Positions 1 to 8,732 of a stretch of 63,440 bases of DNA are shown piece by piece. How positions within the stretch are numbered: position 1 is the stretch's first letter; every line of letters begins with the position of its first letter. The stretch spans positions 1 to 63,440 of the forward strand of contig NZ_FUZF01000025.1 of assembly GCF_900168125.1 (NCBI RefSeq), given 5' to 3'. The notes under the pieces are model-generated. The model was not told the DNA's origin. It was given only the letters and a program-made list of their open reading frames with translations, and ran no database searches. This stretch comes from Sphingobacterium nematocida (GTDB lineage Bacteria; Bacteroidota; Bacteroidia; Sphingobacteriales; Sphingobacteriaceae). A program made the translations under genes and the position numbers.

Positions 1-2
1 AG

Positions 3-311
3 AACAACATACAATGGCAGTTTATCCAACCAGGAAAACCTACACAAAATAGTTTGATAGAACGGTTTAACAGAACTTTCAGGCAGGATGTGCTTGATAG
101 CTATATGTTCAATAGCTTGCCTGATATTAGGAAATATGCAGCCGCATGGGCATGGATGTACAACAATGAAAGACCTCATTCTGCTTTGGGGCAGTTAACG
201 CCGACTGAATTCCTGTTGAAATATGGAAAACTCTCCGAGTTTCCTACGTTCCAACAAGATAGCAATAGCAATTCCGATTGGAATTCTTTAGTTTTGGATG
301 TAGCTAGCTAG
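3..311 (+). CDS. IS3-family transposase (OrfB/integrase), C-terminal fragment
   Basis: The reading frame is open at the left edge, so the beginning of the gene lies outside the window. The visible 102 residues carry the end of an rve-type integrase core: QFIQPGKPTQNSLIERFNRT, then a W-x-Y-N-x-ERPHSAL segment and a P-T-EF motif, all typical of IS3-family OrfB. The Glu of N-S-x-I-E-R is the expected third member of the DDE triad. The product would catalyse strand transfer during insertion-sequence movement. An ATG or TTG inside this fragment is not the real start. Whether the element is intact cannot be judged, because its 5' part and left inverted repeat are missing. Confidence 0.85.
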   Translation, partial: NNIQWQFIQPGKPTQNSLIERFNRTFRQDVLDSYMFNSLPDIRKYAAAWAWMYNNERPHSALGQLTPTEFLLKYGKLSEFPTFQQDSNSNSDWNSLVLDVAS

Positions 312-552
312 GGTAAGATTACAGATTAGCCGTACTTTATTCGGACTTAATACGGACTTCATTCGGATAAAATCGAATAAAACCCGAGTTATATACGAGT
401 TATATCCCTATTAACTATGCTTTAAAAACAAAGTAGTCCCAAATTTGATACGAGAAAGAAGTAAATACCTATCAACTACGCTTAAAGCATATCAAGAAAT
501 TGGGAAAGAAATCTCTGATAAAAGAAAAAACAGACTACGCCCTAAGGTAAAA
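312..552. other. Intergenic region at the right flank of the IS3-type element
   Basis: No gene is apparent in this AT-rich stretch. It probably holds the right end of the IS, but the terminal inverted repeat cannot be identified without the left end. Two short imperfect direct repeats are visible: cggactt-containing copies around 340-365, and a CTATTAACTATGCTT / CTATCAACTACGCTT pair near 409-423 and 469-483. No convincing terminator was found for the DUF58 gene that ends at 553. Confidence 0.4.
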
Positions 553-1881
553 CTATATCAACCCTCGAGCCTTGATCTCTAAATACTTATTTATGGCATT
601 TATACTTAGATCCTCCGGGGCTGTATAGATGGTCTGTAAACCGTTGCGTATCAGCTCCTGTATAATTAAGCTCTTTTCATACACAAATTTCTCTGCTATA
701 ATTTTATTATAGATGTCGATCGTCTTTTGAGCGTTTTCTTTCGACATCGCTAATAACTCCGTATTCTTAAATACAACCACAACGACAATATGGGTCTTGT
801 TGAGCATCCTCAAATAAGGCAGCTGCCGATTCATGGCATCCAATGTTTCAAAATTGGTATAAACAAAGATTAAGGATCGTTTGTTTATATGCTTGTGGGC
901 AAAAGCATATAGCCCGCCGAACTCAGACTCCTCAAAACCGGTAGAGATACCATACAATTTATCGGCAATCAGCTTCATCTGCTTGTTATTTTTCTCCGCA
1001 GAAACGTGATTAGACACTTCTTTTGAAAACGTCAGCATACCTGCCCGATCTTGCTTCAGAATAGCAGCATTGGACAAGACCAGAGTGGCATTAATTGCAT
1101 AATCCAATAGCGTCATTTCTTGAAATGGCATACGCATGACCCTTCCTAAATCTATGAACGAATAAATTGGCTGTGATTTTTCTTCCTGATATTGATTCAC
1201 CATCAGTTTATTTTGCTTCGCTGATGCCTTCCAGTTCATATGTCTATACTCATCCCCTTTCACATATTCACGTATATGATCAAACTCCATGGTACTCCCG
1301 ATACGACGTATACGCTTTATACCCAGCTCGACCAATCGATCGGTCGTGGCCAGCAACTGGTATTTACGCATTTGTATAAAGGAGGGATAACAAGGGATGT
1401 CTAGGTTTTCGTCTAGAACAAACTTTCTTTCAAACAGCCCCAAATGACGCACCAACAGATTACATTTTCCAAAAGAATAGATCCCTCTACGCTTAGGATG
1501 CAGCTCAAAATCAATTTGACTGACTTGATTTGGAATAAGCTTCAATACAAACTCATTATGTCTCATCTGCAATTGCAGCGGCATCTCCTCCAACACCCGG
1601 GCTTTGACCGCAATCACATACCTACTTGACAATTCTAATAAAAAAGGATTAGCATCCCCATTTGATAATTTTTCGGGATATTGCCGTTTTATATCTACTG
1701 CTTTACGGGGCAGGAAAAGAAAAATCAAATCCCATACACAAAGCGCAATCGCTCCCCATAAAAGCACCGTGCAAACCACGCGCAAAGGTTCCACGTAAAA
1801 CGATAGTGCAAATAGACCTGCAAGCGTCAACAGCAAGTAGAAAAATAAATTCCGAACGTAGAGCCCTCTCATCAAATTCAT
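553..1881 (-). CDS. DUF58 domain-containing protein
   Basis: This 442-residue protein has two hydrophobic helices within its first 60 residues, followed by a beta-rich region and a C-terminal domain with the DUF58 signature around residues 190-235 (RRIGSTMEFDHIREYVKGDE, then a W-K-A-S-A segment). The remainder resembles a von Willebrand A-like fold. DUF58 proteins are regularly encoded beside MoxR ATPases and are thought to act with them in envelope or metal-dependent assembly processes, though no biochemical reaction is established. It is the last gene of a six-gene operon; its ATG shares one base with the MoxR stop codon (TAATG), implying translational coupling. Confidence 0.9.
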   Translation of the reverse strand: MNLMRGLYVRNLFFYLLLTLAGLFALSFYVEPLRVVCTVLLWGAIALCVWDLIFLFLPRKAVDIKRQYPEKLSNGDANPFLLELSSRYVIAVKARVLEEMPLQLQMRHNEFVLKLIPNQVSQIDFELHPKRRGIYSFGKCNLLVRHLGLFERKFVLDENLDIPCYPSFIQMRKYQLLATTDRLVELGIKRIRRIGSTMEFDHIREYVKGDEYRHMNWKASAKQNKLMVNQYQEEKSQPIYSFIDLGRVMRMPFQEMTLLDYAINATLVLSNAAILKQDRAGMLTFSKEVSNHVSAEKNNKQMKLIADKLYGISTGFEESEFGGLYAFAHKHINKRSLIFVYTNFETLDAMNRQLPYLRMLNKTHIVVVVVFKNTELLAMSKENAQKTIDIYNKIIAEKFVYEKSLIIQELIRNGLQTIYTAPEDLSINAINKYLEIKARGLI

Positions 1882-2885
1882 TATCTTGGAATCTCTACAC
1901 TCTCTACAAGTTGACGGATAATATACCCTGGTGAGAAGCCTTCCATTTCTTTTTCAGGCGTTAACTGCACCCGGTGCCCCAAAATTGGAGAGGCCACGTA
2001 TTTTACATCTTCTGGTGTCACAAAATCCCTCCCTTGCAATGCAGCAAATGCCTTAGAGGCTTCTAAGAGCGCTATTGAAGCCCGTGGAGAAGCACCTAAA
2101 CTTAAGTTAGGATTACTACGGGTCTGTACCACAATTTCGGTAATATATTTTAACACATCTTCATGTATATATACCAGCTTCGATAAATGCTGAAAATGAA
2201 TAAGCTCATCCGTAGATACAACCTGCTGTACCAAATCCTCCTTATCTCCTGCACGCTGTAGATGATGCTCCTTTAAAATATCTAACTCTTGTTCAAGTTC
2301 GGGATAATCAACATCTATCTTGAATAAAAAGCGATCTAACTGGGCTTCCGGCAATCGATAAGTACCTTCATGTTCGATCGGATTCTGTGTCGCGAAAACG
2401 ACAAAAGGACTTGCCATCTTGTAGGTATGCCCATCTACTGTAACCTGTCTTTCGCTCATACACTCAAATAAAGACGCTTGGGTTTTTGCTGGGGCTCTAT
2501 TAATTTCATCGATAAGAATAATACTCCCGAAAATAGGTCCTTTTCGAAATTCAAACTCATTCGTCTTTAAATCAAGAATAGATGAACCTGTTACGTCGGA
2601 GGGCATTAAATCGGGCGTGAATTGTATACGCTTGAAATCACTATTTATCGTTTTAGCGATCAATTTGGCGGTGAGTGTTTTGCCCACACCCGGCAAACCT
2701 TCTATCAGGGAATGTCCCCCTGCAAGTATCGAGATCAATAACATATTGATGACACGATCCTGTCCAATAATTACTTTCTTTACCTCTGATCGGGCGGCTC
2801 CGAGTCGATCTTGCAATACAGTAAGGTCGATCCGACTTTCAAAATCAGGCAAATATTTATGCATTAAATTATCTTGCTCGCTCAT
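1881..2885 (-). CDS. MoxR family AAA+ ATPase
   Basis: A 334-residue AAA+ ATPase of the MoxR group and of standard length. Walker A is visible as GLPGVGKT near residue 62, Walker B as IILIDEINRAPAK near residue 122, and sensor 1 as FATQNPIEHEGTY near residue 163. The C-terminal lid holds the GASPRAS sensor 2 segment. MoxR proteins are ATP-driven chaperones that usually act on VWA or DUF58 partners; here the DUF58 partner follows directly. The start ATG overlaps the stop of the preceding DUF4350 gene by four bases (ATGA). Confidence 0.93.
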   Translation of the reverse strand: MSEQDNLMHKYLPDFESRIDLTVLQDRLGAARSEVKKVIIGQDRVINMLLISILAGGHSLIEGLPGVGKTLTAKLIAKTINSDFKRIQFTPDLMPSDVTGSSILDLKTNEFEFRKGPIFGSIILIDEINRAPAKTQASLFECMSERQVTVDGHTYKMASPFVVFATQNPIEHEGTYRLPEAQLDRFLFKIDVDYPELEQELDILKEHHLQRAGDKEDLVQQVVSTDELIHFQHLSKLVYIHEDVLKYITEIVVQTRSNPNLSLGASPRASIALLEASKAFAALQGRDFVTPEDVKYVASPILGHRVQLTPEKEMEGFSPGYIIRQLVESVEIPR

Positions 2886-4087
2886 ATAATATTAGCTTTA
2901 CTTTTAAACTCTTCTATTCTTCTATTAACCTTCTTAACCTCTTCAATCGTAAAATCATTCCTACTTTTGCATTCGTGAATAAATGAAAACAGTGCCGTAG
3001 TCTCTTCAACACTTACTGCCGTCTTAAGTGATAATACCCGTAGAAACTTTTCATCCAAAAGATTCATTGTCTCCACCTGATAATTGGAACGGATTGTATA
3101 AAGGAAATAATCTATTTTTTTGTGAATAATATTACCGGGATGTCCATTTTCATAATATAGCGTACCGATTGTCTTTGCAAACTCTTTAGAAAGATTCTGT
3201 TCCGGTTTAACAATTTTTACCGCCCGCTGTTCCCGTTTACTTTTAAAGACAAACAAGACTAAAAGTCCAAATAGCAGTAGGTACCAGGCCTGATAAAAAC
3301 CTGGGTTGGTCAAAATAACCCGTAAAGGTGTGCGTGACTGCTCCGATTCGAAGTAGTAATCCGACAGCACCACTTTATCACCTTGGATAGCCTGGACCGC
3401 CTTAGAAGCATACTCATATCCTCCCTTTTGAAGCAAGTGATAATTGGTAAAAACCTCAGGAAGTAGGTGCAAATAGAGCGTACCTTTTCCTAACGAGACC
3501 CGAACAAAGTTTGGAATAGCTCTTCCTCTAGCATGCAACTGTCCCAAGATTGTACAAGTTTTAGCATCTAGCTTTGAAAACACCCTAAACCCCATTGCTT
3601 TTGCCAAATGAATTCGGCTCGTATCTCCCTCTAAAGAATAGGAGATATTCTTATCCGTAGGCATAAACAACGTTTCTCGTAAAGTTTCTACCTGTATCCC
3701 CAAGGTATCAAGCAGCTGTTCGCCCAAATACTCTCCAGATAAAAAAACTTCTCCACCCTCCCGGATATAACTTAAGACTACTTTTGCATCCACCTGATCG
3801 TATCCAATATTCGGATAAATATCCAAAATGGATCTTCTATAATCTTGCATACTGTCCAACTGAGCGATTAACTCATACATAGACTCCCCAAAATCAGAAT
3901 AACTACGCTCCGATCCTAATATTTGAGGAAGTTCGCTCCTAAACACAAATAAACCGTAGGGAATTTTATCTCTAAAATTGTATGACTTTGACCAATCGAT
4001 TGGTCTCTTAGCTCCCGCGTCAATAATCGCTATTCCGAGCGCCACGACGAATAGTAATGACAATCCAATTAAAATGCTTTTTTTCAA
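2882..4087 (-). CDS. DUF4350 domain-containing membrane protein (TTG start)
   Basis: A 401-residue protein with an N-terminal membrane helix (about residues 3-22), an extracytoplasmic region resembling DUF4350, a second helix near residue 275 (a YLLLFGLLVLFVF-like run) and a charged cytoplasmic tail. The start chosen is TTG at 4087: its TTG overlaps the TGA stop of the DUF4129 gene as TTGA, and a clear AGGAGG ends five bases before it. An in-frame codon 27 positions upstream at 4168 would bury the start inside the DUF4129 gene and add a segment that does not look like a signal sequence. The function is unknown. Position in the MoxR operon suggests a structural or ligand-sensing part of the membrane complex. 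Confidence 0.85.
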   Translation of the reverse strand: MKKSILIGLSLLFVVALGIAIIDAGAKRPIDWSKSYNFRDKIPYGLFVFRSELPQILGSERSYSDFGESMYELIAQLDSMQDYRRSILDIYPNIGYDQVDAKVVLSYIREGGEVFLSGEYLGEQLLDTLGIQVETLRETLFMPTDKNISYSLEGDTSRIHLAKAMGFRVFSKLDAKTCTILGQLHARGRAIPNFVRVSLGKGTLYLHLLPEVFTNYHLLQKGGYEYASKAVQAIQGDKVVLSDYYFESEQSRTPLRVILTNPGFYQAWYLLLFGLLVLFVFKSKREQRAVKIVKPEQNLSKEFAKTIGTLYYENGHPGNIIHKKIDYFLYTIRSNYQVETMNLLDEKFLRVLSLKTAVSVEETTALFSFIHECKSRNDFTIEEVKKVNRRIEEFKSKANII

Positions 4088-4827
4088 GACCACCTCCTTT
4101 GAAATTGAATAAATCTCGGGGCATACTTCTGGTATGCATCTTCTGTAATCTCGAAATGACCGAACCAAGCATAATCAAACACTACAGCACAAGCTAGGAA
4201 GTCTTGCCTCAACTCTTCATCATTTACCCCCTCCATTAACTCTGTATTGGTTTTGGATTGATTCCATTGTACAATTCCCTTAAGTCCTAACAACTGTATG
4301 TTTAGCAACTGCAGATAGCGTATAGCTAATGTATAATTCTTTTGTTGTAACGCATCAGACAAATAGGCCTGAACATCAACCTGTAGTAGATTTCTCTCCA
4401 CAAACGCGATCTGTTCTTCTTCACTTTCAATGTCTGTATCATGGTGCACGTAAAGTTTTTTCCGGGACACAAAGAACTTATAGATCAAAAAAATCAATAC
4501 TACCGCCCCTATTACTGCTAGCAAATTAAAGACTCCTTCATTAAAATTACCTTTAGGTTGCGGAAAAAGATCCGATAAAAATTCGCTTATACGATCCAGT
4601 AACTTATCAAAAAAACTTAGCTTATCAGAAATACTCTCTATATATTCAAACTCTTTCGTTTGATATCGTCCGACTATTACATCAAAAGCTTCTATGCTAT
4701 CCGTTGTGACAATTTTGGCGCTAGGGATGGAATCATAATAATCTCCTTTCCAATACTGATATATTGGCTCACTCTTTAACGTGTGTACAGTATCTACTAG
4801 ATTTTCCTGAAAAATGTTGCTAGCCAT
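4084..4827 (-). CDS. DUF4129-type membrane protein
   Basis: A 247-residue protein with an acidic N-terminal half (no clear signal peptide), one strong membrane helix near residues 99-118 and a helical C-terminal domain with an ending typical of DUF4129 (YAWFGHFEITEDAYQKYAPRF). DUF4129 is often the C-terminal tail of transglutaminase-like proteins in MoxR/DUF58 loci; here it stands alone without a transglutaminase domain. The start overlaps the previous gene by eight bases, and AAGGAGG lies just upstream of ATG, one of the few strong Shine-Dalgarno sequences in the window. It is translationally coupled on both sides. Confidence 0.85.
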   Translation of the reverse strand: MASNIFQENLVDTVHTLKSEPIYQYWKGDYYDSIPSAKIVTTDSIEAFDVIVGRYQTKEFEYIESISDKLSFFDKLLDRISEFLSDLFPQPKGNFNEGVFNLLAVIGAVVLIFLIYKFFVSRKKLYVHHDTDIESEEEQIAFVERNLLQVDVQAYLSDALQQKNYTLAIRYLQLLNIQLLGLKGIVQWNQSKTNTELMEGVNDEELRQDFLACAVVFDYAWFGHFEITEDAYQKYAPRFIQFQRRWS

Positions 4828-5737
4828 CGCGCCTCCTTCCTATCTTGTCAATCTTTTCAAAGACATCCTCTCCAAACCGCAGCTCTTTGGCTGTTTCATA
4901 AATGATACCATAGCTGATCACCGATAACATATAGTAGATAATGAAAAACAAAGACATAAATGTACTGCCCAATGTGACCAAGATCTTGCCGATATAGGTA
5001 TCGAAAAAACTATCGTTAAAACCTACATAATTGTACGCTATAAAACCTAGAATAATAAAAGGGATGATACTCATTAACGTCATGAGCGACCTAAATAAAA
5101 AGGTAACAATGTAGGAAGCGAGTCCATATTCGCCGATCTTACTTTTGAGCATAGAGAATGCGGAGGTATAGGTATCAAACAAATCGTAGTAATCCTCACG
5201 GTACAACATAAACGCGGTGAAAAACCATAATCCTAAGACCGCAAAAACAACTCCTATCGCAAGAGATCCTACCAAAGGAATCAATGCGGAAACAAACAAT
5301 ACAAATGCCAAGGGAATAAACACGATCATCCCTACGACTATAGAGCCTAACAAAAATCGAACGTATTTTCCAATATTATGCTTAAAAGCATTCCAAATAT
5401 CGTTGGCTCTAAAGGAAAGATCACGTCGATTTCGTAAAAGAATAAAATACTCAATAGTAAAACCAAATGCTAAACCACCAATGATCAACATACAAAGTAA
5501 AGCGAGCCCGAATGTCATGACCATAGCAACAATCTCTCCGGAACTGTAATCAGCATTGAGGTTGAGTTGTGTCGAGATGTAGTAACCAATGAGCAGCATG
5601 GCACATAAAGGAGCAATCAACAACTTAAGCAGCTCTTTGGAAAGATGCCCAATTATAATTTTCAACAAATTGATAAAGTCCTGTACAAACTCGCCCAACC
5701 TGCGCTCGCGTTTAAATTCGAATTGGGTTAACTCCAT
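4820..5737 (-). CDS. Uncharacterised polytopic membrane protein of the SpoIIM/MoxR operon
   Basis: I do not recognise a named family. The 305 residues contain about six hydrophobic helices (near 35-55, 68-95, 125-150, 155-175, 210-235 and 245-275). The N-terminus is charged (ELTQFEFKRERRLGEF), and there are no obvious catalytic motifs. Its start overlaps the SpoIIM-like gene by ten bases, and its end overlaps the DUF4129 gene by eight, so it is part of the same transcript. The architecture suggests a channel-like or scaffold component. Position and topology are clear; function is not. Confidence 0.8.
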   Translation of the reverse strand: MELTQFEFKRERRLGEFVQDFINLLKIIIGHLSKELLKLLIAPLCAMLLIGYYISTQLNLNADYSSGEIVAMVMTFGLALLCMLIIGGLAFGFTIEYFILLRNRRDLSFRANDIWNAFKHNIGKYVRFLLGSIVVGMIVFIPLAFVLFVSALIPLVGSLAIGVVFAVLGLWFFTAFMLYREDYYDLFDTYTSAFSMLKSKIGEYGLASYIVTFLFRSLMTLMSIIPFIILGFIAYNYVGFNDSFFDTYIGKILVTLGSTFMSLFFIIYYMLSVISYGIIYETAKELRFGEDVFEKIDKIGRRRDG

Positions 5738-6690
5738 TTATACTTAATTGCTAGCTGTTTAGGCCTAATGATATAATAAAAGACAATTGCGGCTGCAGAT
5801 AACAGAATAACACCAAAGCAAAGCCAAATAGAAAGCTGATAATACCGTGTCACGAAACCTTCTAGGGTACCTGCCACAATAAAAAAAGGAACGGTACTAA
5901 TTAAAACCTTGGCTGCATCTTTTGTCGCTGTTTTAAAAGAGGCCATACGCGTGTAAGACTTCGGAAAGAGAATACTATTTCCCATCGCTAATCCGCAACC
6001 TCCAGCAATTACAATTACCGAAAGCTCGATCGTACCGTGTATCCATATGGCAGACATCGCTTCTTGCAAAACGTCGTATTTATAAAACATATAATGAAAT
6101 GCGCCGACCATAATACCATTGCTAAAGAGTATATAACCGGTACCTAAGCTGAAAAAAGCACCAAAAATAAAAGCATAGAAAGCCACTTTAACATTATTTA
6201 TAGTGATAGCAAGTGCCCCTCCCCAATTACTTCCATCTTGATAAACCGCAGCTGGATTTCCCGCTTTTATGTTCTCGATGGTCATGTTGACATAGCTATC
6301 TCCAAGAATAAGACGTACAAACCCCTCATCATACCGAGCAGAGACGAAGCCGATAAGACCTGCGAAAACAAAAATCAAAAAGGAATACAGCAAGGGGCGA
6401 CGGATAGCCCATATCGCCTCAAACACTTCGACCTGGAAAAAATGAGCTATTTGATGATTTGATGATTTTTGATCCTTGTAAATCAATTGATGTGCACGAA
6501 TCGAGAGTTCATTAAGGTATTCCTTGGTCTTACTTTTAGGATAAAAAGTCTGAGCATAGGCTAAATCGTTAGTCAACTCAATATAGTTTGAGGCCAACGT
6601 ATCAGGGTTGACATCTTCTTTATTGGTCAAATTATTCTCTATTGACACCCATTTCTCTTTATTCCGATCTATAAAGGAGGCTTCTCGCAT
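5728..6690 (-). CDS. Stage II sporulation protein M-like (SpoIIM) membrane protein
   Basis: A 320-residue protein with a soluble N-terminal region (about residues 1-95) followed by about five membrane helices. The helical part carries SpoIIM-like features, including NIKAGNPAAVYQDG, the glycine-rich NGIMVGAFHYMF segment and WIHGTIELSVIVIAGGCGLA. In sporulating Firmicutes SpoIIM works in septal peptidoglycan remodelling, but in non-sporulating Bacteroidota its role is unknown. It is the first gene of the six-gene minus-strand operon and is divergent from the RDD gene, the 183-bp gap between them presumably holding both promoters. Confidence 0.88.
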   Translation of the reverse strand: MREASFIDRNKEKWVSIENNLTNKEDVNPDTLASNYIELTNDLAYAQTFYPKSKTKEYLNELSIRAHQLIYKDQKSSNHQIAHFFQVEVFEAIWAIRRPLLYSFLIFVFAGLIGFVSARYDEGFVRLILGDSYVNMTIENIKAGNPAAVYQDGSNWGGALAITINNVKVAFYAFIFGAFFSLGTGYILFSNGIMVGAFHYMFYKYDVLQEAMSAIWIHGTIELSVIVIAGGCGLAMGNSILFPKSYTRMASFKTATKDAAKVLISTVPFFIVAGTLEGFVTRYYQLSIWLCFGVILLSAAAIVFYYIIRPKQLAIKYKWS

Positions 6691-6873
6691 AAATGAAGTT
6701 TACAGCTTGCTATAAACTTAGATAAAATGCTTGGAATTTCGAATACTTATTGGAAATTTTCATATGTATTTCATTCACCAAGATGCGTCAACCCAAGTTT
6801 TTCTACTGGTCATTCGTGAATGTTATCCATTTTATGTAGGTTTGATTAATAGGACACGATCTGTAATAGAACA

Positions 6874-7602
6874 ATGAATAAGCTATTAATTAATACGCCA
6901 CAGAATGTAAATTTTGAATACAGACTCGCTTCTGTCGGGTCGCGTTGTATCGCATTTGGACTAGACTATGGCGTTATGATACTATATGCCATTTTAGCAT
7001 TTACATTGTTAGCCAAGTCGGACGTATTTAATTCCGGTGATGCTTGGTTAAGTTGGGGCGTCGCGTCATTAGCAACGTTGCCGATATTCCTATATCCGCT
7101 TGTTTTAGAAACCTTGATGGAGGGGCAAACAATAGGAAAACGAATCATGAAAATCAAAGTAGTCAAAATAGACGGTACACGCGCCACCTTTTATCAGTAT
7201 TTCATACGTTGGGTTTGCAATGCAATCGACATATTTATCAGCATGGGAGGACTAGGTCTTACAAGTATTATACTTTCCTCAAAAAGCCAACGTATTGGGG
7301 ATATGGCGGCAGATACCACTGTAATCAGTATCAAAGAAGACATAAATCTGAAAGAAACTCTATTTGAAGAAATTACAGCTACTCACCAGATCGTCTACCC
7401 TGAAGTAATCAAGCTAACAGATGTAGATCTTAACGATATAAAAGACCTCTATCAAATGGGATTTCGCAGGAAGAATTATAGAATTATCCAGGTACTGGCG
7501 GCTAAACTGGAAATCCTACTGGGTGTAAAAGCTCAAGTACACCCAGAGGACTTTATAACTCAGGTAATCCAAGATCATTACTACATGTTCAAAGAACAGT
7601 AG
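6874..7602 (+). CDS. RDD family membrane protein
   Basis: A 242-residue protein whose first 150 residues form an RDD domain: an R-x-G-S-R segment (LASVGSRCIAFGLDYGVM) with the conserved Arg and Asp in the first helix, a central G-Q-T-I-G-K-R loop and the closing QRIGDMAADTTVI motif. Three to four membrane helices are expected. The C-terminal 90 residues are soluble and helical. RDD proteins have been proposed as transport-related. Divergence from SpoIIM is a conserved arrangement in Bacteroidota, so it may work with that operon. It ends six bases from the convergent fabD stop. Confidence 0.88.
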   Translation: MNKLLINTPQNVNFEYRLASVGSRCIAFGLDYGVMILYAILAFTLLAKSDVFNSGDAWLSWGVASLATLPIFLYPLVLETLMEGQTIGKRIMKIKVVKIDGTRATFYQYFIRWVCNAIDIFISMGGLGLTSIILSSKSQRIGDMAADTTVISIKEDINLKETLFEEITATHQIVYPEVIKLTDVDLNDIKDLYQMGFRRKNYRIIQVLAAKLEILLGVKAQVHPEDFITQVIQDHYYMFKEQ

Positions 7603-7608
7603 TAATTA

Positions 7609-8496
7609 TTACCCGATAGTCGCGGATGAAGTTTGCGCTTGTCTATCCACTTTTTTAACCAAACCTTGCAATACATTACCTGGACCAACTTCAACAAATG
7701 CTTCTGCACCATCCGCTAACATATTCTGAACGGTCTGTGTCCATCTCACTGCTCCAGTCAACTGCGCGATAAGATTTTCTTTAATCTGAGCAGGATCTGT
7801 ATACGCTTTTGCATCCACATTTTGATATATAGGACATACAGGAACATTAATCGTTGTTGCTTCGATTGCTGCCTGTAATTCTACCTTCGCAGGCTCCATT
7901 AATGGCGAATGAAATGCGCCTCCCACATTTAGTTTAAGGGCTCTTTTTGCTCCTGCTTCTGTCAACAACACACAAGCTTTATCCACCCCTACGATCGATC
8001 CTGAAATCACTAACTGTCCCGGACAGTTGTAGTTTGCGGGTACTACGATATCTTCAATCTGCGCACAGATCCGCTCCACAACCTCGTCTTCTAGCCCTAA
8101 TATAGCTGCCATTGTGGATGGCTCGATCTCACATGCCTTCTGCATAGCATTAGCACGCTGCGACACCAACTTTAAACCGTCTTCAAACGATAATGCATTT
8201 GCTGCGACCAAAGCGGAAAACTCGCCTAACGAGTGCCCTGCAACCATAGACGGGTTAAAGGAAGCTCCCAATGCTTTGGCTAGAATTACGGAATGTAAAA
8301 ATATAGCTGGCTGTGTGACGTTAGTTTGTTTAAGGTCTTCGTCAGTTCCCTGAAACATGATATCGGTAATACGAAAGCCTAGAATATCATTTGCTTGTTC
8401 AAAGAGCGCCTTTGTTTCTGCATTCAGGTTGTACAGATCTTGTCCCATTCCTACGAATTGAGCGCCCTGTCCTGGAAAAATATAAGCTGTGTTCAT
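7609..8496 (-). CDS. fabD: Malonyl-CoA:ACP transacylase (FabD)
   Basis: FabD transfers the malonyl group from CoA to acyl carrier protein, supplying the extender for type II fatty acid synthesis in the cytoplasm. The 295-residue protein has normal family length. It contains the FPGQGAQ motif at residues 7-13, the nucleophile motif GHSLGE near residue 92, the substrate-binding Arg in LVSQRANAMQ and a late His in GGAFHSPLM near residue 200. The ATG forms part of a CATATG at the end of a dispersed repeat (8494-8589), so its whole proximal leader is repeat sequence. It is not in an operon with other fab genes. Confidence 0.97.
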   Translation of the reverse strand: MNTAYIFPGQGAQFVGMGQDLYNLNAETKALFEQANDILGFRITDIMFQGTDEDLKQTNVTQPAIFLHSVILAKALGASFNPSMVAGHSLGEFSALVAANALSFEDGLKLVSQRANAMQKACEIEPSTMAAILGLEDEVVERICAQIEDIVVPANYNCPGQLVISGSIVGVDKACVLLTEAGAKRALKLNVGGAFHSPLMEPAKVELQAAIEATTINVPVCPIYQNVDAKAYTDPAQIKENLIAQLTGAVRWTQTVQNMLADGAEAFVEVGPGNVLQGLVKKVDRQAQTSSATIG

Positions 8497-8589
8497 ATGT
8501 ATGTAATTTGTTTCTCATCTGTCATATGGAATATCCATTTTTTATTCATTAGTGTTTGTGTAGTCTCTGCTACATGGATATTTCATATG
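8494..8589 (-). repeat. Dispersed leader repeat, copy 1 (fabD leader)
   Basis: Read on the minus strand, these 96 bp match 25638-25734 at about 84 of 97 aligned positions (hand alignment, one gap). Both copies end on the start codon of the downstream gene. Arms at 8523-8538 and 8574-8589 (CATATGAAATATCCAT and its near-complement) can pair over 16 bp with one mismatch and a 35-nt loop. A short frame starting MKYPCSRDYTNTNE runs from 8586 to a TAA at 8542. Just upstream the 15-mer tattcattagtgttt recurs (8542-8556 and 8598-8612). Confidence 0.8.
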
Positions 8590-8732
8590 TATATAATTAT
8601 TCATTAGTGTTTATCTCCACGTAATTCATGAGCTCATTTACTCATTAAGCTAGTGTTTTAATGTATTCGTGAGCGCACTTCGTTTGGCTCTCTCGATTTG
8701 TTTTTCTTAACTGTCATGAACTTATTTAAATT

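Noticed and set aside
312..552. Right terminal inverted repeat of the IS3-type element
   Set aside because: Without the left end there is nothing to compare, and no unambiguous target duplication can be defined.
5728..6690. Evidence for sporulation
   Set aside because: SpoIIM-like proteins are widespread in non-sporulating Bacteroidota, and no other sporulation gene is present.
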